A stretch of DNA of 6,547 nt from an uncultured Oscillospiraceae bacterium (GTDB lineage Bacteria > Bacillota > Clostridia > Oscillospirales > Acutalibacteraceae), in assembly GCA_900554535.1 (NCBI GenBank), contig USIA01000107.1, forward strand, positions 1 to 6,547, given 5' to 3'. A program made the position numbers and the translations under genes. Shown one piece after another: positions 4,770 through 6,547 of this stretch; the stretch's first letter is position 1; each line of letters starts with the position of its first letter. The notes beneath the pieces were generated by a model that was given only the letters and a program-made list of their open reading frames with translations, did not search any database and was not told the origin of the DNA.

Positions 4770-5876
4770 ATGAAATTCACGTGTGACCGGCAGGCCCTGA
4801 CCGAAGCTGTATTAAATGTGCAAAGGGCTGTATCATCCAAAAGCTCCATCCCAGCGCTCGAGGGCATCCTTTTAAAGGCAAAGACCAACTCGCTGTTTCT
4901 TTGCGGCTACGACCTTGCGCTGGGTATGACAACCGAAATTCCCGCGCGTGTCGAAGAGACCGGCACCATTGTCCTTTCCGCAAGGCTCTTCGGCGACATC
5001 GTCCGCCGGCTTCCGGACAGCGGCGTACACATCGACACAGACGACAAGAATATGACCACCATCACGTCCGGCCAAAGCAACTTCTCCATTGTCGGCATCC
5101 CGGCCGAAGAATACCCGGAGCTGCCGACCATCAGCGGCGAAACCGGCATCAGCCTGCCCAATGGTGTTTTAAAGGGCATGATCCGGCAGACCATATTTGC
5201 GGTCGCGGAAAGCGACGCCAAGCCGATTCATACGGGCACGCTTTTTGAAATCGGCGGCGGCAAGATCCGCTTGGTCAGCGTGGACGGCTACCGGCTGGCG
5301 CTGCGCGAAGAGGCTGTCCAAAGCGGCGATCTGGATATTTCCTTTGTGGTGCCGGGCAAAACGCTCCAGGAAATCAGCAAGCTGCTGCCGGATAACGACG
5401 AAACTTGCACCTTCCAGGTCGGCAGCCGCCACATCCTGTTTTCTGTCGGCAATTACACGGTCATTTCCCGCCTTCTGGAGGGGGAATTCCTCGATTACCG
5501 CGCGGCCATCCCGCAGACAAGCACCAGCGAGGCGGTCATCAAGACGCAGGACTTTATCAGCAGCGTGGAGCGCGTTTCCCTGCTGATCACCGAACGGTTG
5601 AAAAGCCCGGTGCGGTGCATTTTTGAGGAAAATGAGGTGCGTCTTTCCTGCTATACGCCGATCGGCCGCGCCAGCGACAGTTTCGCCGAGCAATTGACAG
5701 GGCCGGCTGTGGAGATGGGCTTTAACGACAAATATCTGTTGGACGCCCTGCGCAACACGGAGGGCGATCAGGTGAAAATTCAGCTCAACGGCCCGCTGTC
5801 GCCCATGAAGGTCCTTCCGTCAGAAGGGGACAGCTACCTGTTTCTGGTGCTGCCGGTGCGCCTGAAGAGCGAATAA
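4770..5876 (+). CDS. dnaN: DNA polymerase III subunit beta (sliding clamp)
   Basis: This is the ring-shaped dimeric clamp that tethers DNA polymerase III and many repair proteins to DNA. It is complete at 368 residues, the usual length. The N-terminus MKFTCDRQALTEAVLNVQRAV and the stretch SKSSIPALEGILLKA are typical of clamp domain I (about 1-120). Domain II (about 127-245) includes VSVDGYRLALREE. Domain III (about 246-368) ends LVLPVRLKSE, where the LPVRL segment corresponds to the C-terminal part of the client-binding pocket. The ATG at 4770 has GGAGG (4755-4759) 10 nt upstream. Its place directly after dnaA and the origin is conserved. No truncation or unusual composition is seen. Confidence 0.98.
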   Translation: MKFTCDRQALTEAVLNVQRAVSSKSSIPALEGILLKAKTNSLFLCGYDLALGMTTEIPARVEETGTIVLSARLFGDIVRRLPDSGVHIDTDDKNMTTITSGQSNFSIVGIPAEEYPELPTISGETGISLPNGVLKGMIRQTIFAVAESDAKPIHTGTLFEIGGGKIRLVSVDGYRLALREEAVQSGDLDISFVVPGKTLQEISKLLPDNDETCTFQVGSRHILFSVGNYTVISRLLEGEFLDYRAAIPQTSTSEAVIKTQDFISSVERVSLLITERLKSPVRCIFEENEVRLSCYTPIGRASDSFAEQLTGPAVEMGFNDKYLLDALRNTEGDQVKIQLNGPLSPMKVLPSEGDSYLFLVLPVRLKSE

Positions 5877-5887
5877 GAAAGTACAGT

Positions 5888-5920
5888 TTATCCGCAAAAA
5901 GAACGGAATTTTGTGCATAT
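5888..5920. promoter_or_regulatory. Two DnaA-box-like sites between dnaN and yaaA
   Basis: TTATCCGCA (5888-5896) matches TTATCCACA at 8 of 9 positions, the best strict match noticed in the window. On the minus strand 5912-5920 reads ATATGCACA, 7 of 9. Both fall in the 59-base gap after dnaN. They could titrate DnaA or regulate the downstream genes, or be chance. Confidence 0.4.
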
Positions 5921-5935
5921 AAAGGATTAAAATCT

Positions 5936-6154
5936 ATGAATAGGGAAATCATAACAATTGATACGGCGTTTATCCGCCTGGACGCGCTTCTGAAAGTCGC
6001 CGGGGCCGTGGATACCGGCGGGCGCGCCAAATATGTGGTGCAAAGCGGCGAGGTTATGGTCAACGGCGAGGTCTGTACGATGCGCGGAAAGAAGCTGCAT
6101 CCCGGCGACGCCGTCACGTATGGCGGGCGCACCTATGAGGTGGCTGCGCAGTGA
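5936..6154 (+). CDS. yaaA: S4-domain RNA-binding protein, YaaA/RlbA family
   Basis: This is a small protein of 72 residues, normal for the family. It consists almost wholly of an S4-like RNA-binding fold: FIRLDALLKVAGAVDTGG (residues 12-29) followed by AKYVVQSGEVMVNGEV and the KKLHPGDAVTYGG strand region. Homologues between dnaN and recF are widespread in Firmicutes, and a role in ribosome assembly or RNA binding has been proposed; the exact role is not visible here. The ATG at 5936 has AAAGGA (5921-5926) 9 nt upstream. Its stop overlaps the recF GTG start by two bases (GTGA at 6151-6154), which indicates translational coupling. No separate promoter is convincing, so it is probably transcribed with dnaN. 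Confidence 0.92.
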   Translation: MNREIITIDTAFIRLDALLKVAGAVDTGGRAKYVVQSGEVMVNGEVCTMRGKKLHPGDAVTYGGRTYEVAAQ

Positions 6155-6547
6155 AGGTGCTTTCCCTGCGGCACCAGGGGTACCGCAACCTGGAGCCGGA
6201 CACATTTTTTCCGGGAGAAGGCGTCAACCTGATCTGCGGTCCCAACGCCCAGGGCAAGACAAACCTTTTGGAGGCGCTGTGGCTCTTTACGGGCGGGCGT
6301 AGCTTTCGGGGCACGCGCGACAGCGAGCTGGTCCGCCGCGGGGAGGAGCAGGCGAAATTGACGCTTTCCTTTTACCGCGATGACCGGGAGCAGGAAGCGC
6401 AGCTGACCCTTTCTGGCGGTAAGCGCCACGCCTCGCTCAACGGCGTCCCCCTGCATTCGCCGGGGCAGCTGGTCGGGCGCATCTGCGCGGTGATTTTTTC
6501 GCCGGAGCACATATCCCTGGTACGGGAAGGTCCGGCGGGCCGGCGGG
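6151..6547 (+). CDS. recF: RecF recombination/repair ATPase, N-terminal part
   Basis: This SMC/ABC-like ATPase works with RecO and RecR to load RecA at gaps and stalled forks. The 132 codons present run from a GTG start to the right edge; the family is usually about 360-370 residues, so roughly a third is seen. The Walker A motif GPNAQGKT is at residues 30-37, followed by NLLEAL. FRGTRDSELVRRG matches the conserved RecF region after it, and VIFSPEHISLVREGPAGRR at the edge matches the conserved PE-LxLV…G-P--RR stretch. GTG is chosen because GAGGTGG (6137-6143) lies 7 nt upstream, the spacing to yaaA is the GTGA overlap, and the N-terminus fits the family length. No frameshift is seen. Confidence 0.95.
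   Translation, partial: MKVLSLRHQGYRNLEPDTFFPGEGVNLICGPNAQGKTNLLEALWLFTGGRSFRGTRDSELVRRGEEQAKLTLSFYRDDREQEAQLTLSGGKRHASLNGVPLHSPGQLVGRICAVIFSPEHISLVREGPAGRR

Noticed and set aside
5888..5923. Separate yaaA promoter using TATAAA at 5918-5923
   Set aside because: No -35 lies at proper spacing, and transcription would begin at or after the ribosome binding site.
1..6547. Mobile element, CRISPR array, phage gene or novel accessory system
   Set aside because: All coding space is filled by conserved origin-region genes in their usual order. No spaced repeats, transposase or foreign-looking insert is visible.

Overview
This window is a bacterial chromosomal replication origin region. The gene order jag – yidC – yidD – rnpA – rpmH on the minus strand, diverging from dnaA – dnaN – S4-domain gene (yaaA) – recF on the plus strand, is the classic Firmicutes oriC neighbourhood. 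The GC-rich coding sequence, strong AGGAGG-type ribosome binding sites and the form of YidC (short, no long periplasmic domain, no lipobox) suggest a member of Clostridia, possibly an Oscillospirales/Ruminococcaceae-type gut bacterium. That placement is an inference from gene order and protein character, not from a search.

Left arm (1-2746, minus strand, read right to left): rpmH has a perfect TTGACA/TATAAT promoter. A GC stem with a T-run then separates rpmH from rnpA. rnpA overlaps yidD by ATGA, and yidC and jag follow. The products are ribosomal protein L34, the protein part of RNase P, two membrane-protein insertion factors and the KH/R3H RNA-binding protein Jag (KhpB). Jag runs off the left edge. 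A possible separate promoter, with a BlaI/MecI-like or Spo0A-like dyad in its spacer, lies between yidC and jag.

Centre (2747-3047): a 301-base divergent control region holds the rpmH promoter, a dnaA promoter with a perfect TATAAT, and a 9-bp direct repeat flanking the dnaA -10. It has few DnaA-box-like sites.

Right arm (3048-6547, plus strand): dnaA encodes the complete initiator. The 417-base dnaA–dnaN gap is the likely oriC. It contains a TATGCA-rich palindrome, an AT-rich stretch, abutting degenerate DnaA boxes, a GC-rich hairpin and a run of DnaA-trio-like triplets resembling the Bacillus subtilis basal unwinding element. The complete sliding clamp gene dnaN, the small S4-domain gene and the 5' part of recF follow. 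Leftward genes on minus and rightward genes on plus mean that all of them are transcribed co-directionally with forks leaving the origin.

There is no mobile element, CRISPR array, tRNA or rRNA. The genes are ordinary core genes. The less ordinary points are the origin architecture, the repeated CCGGATTG motif, and an asparagine in YidC where the family normally carries a groove arginine or lysine.
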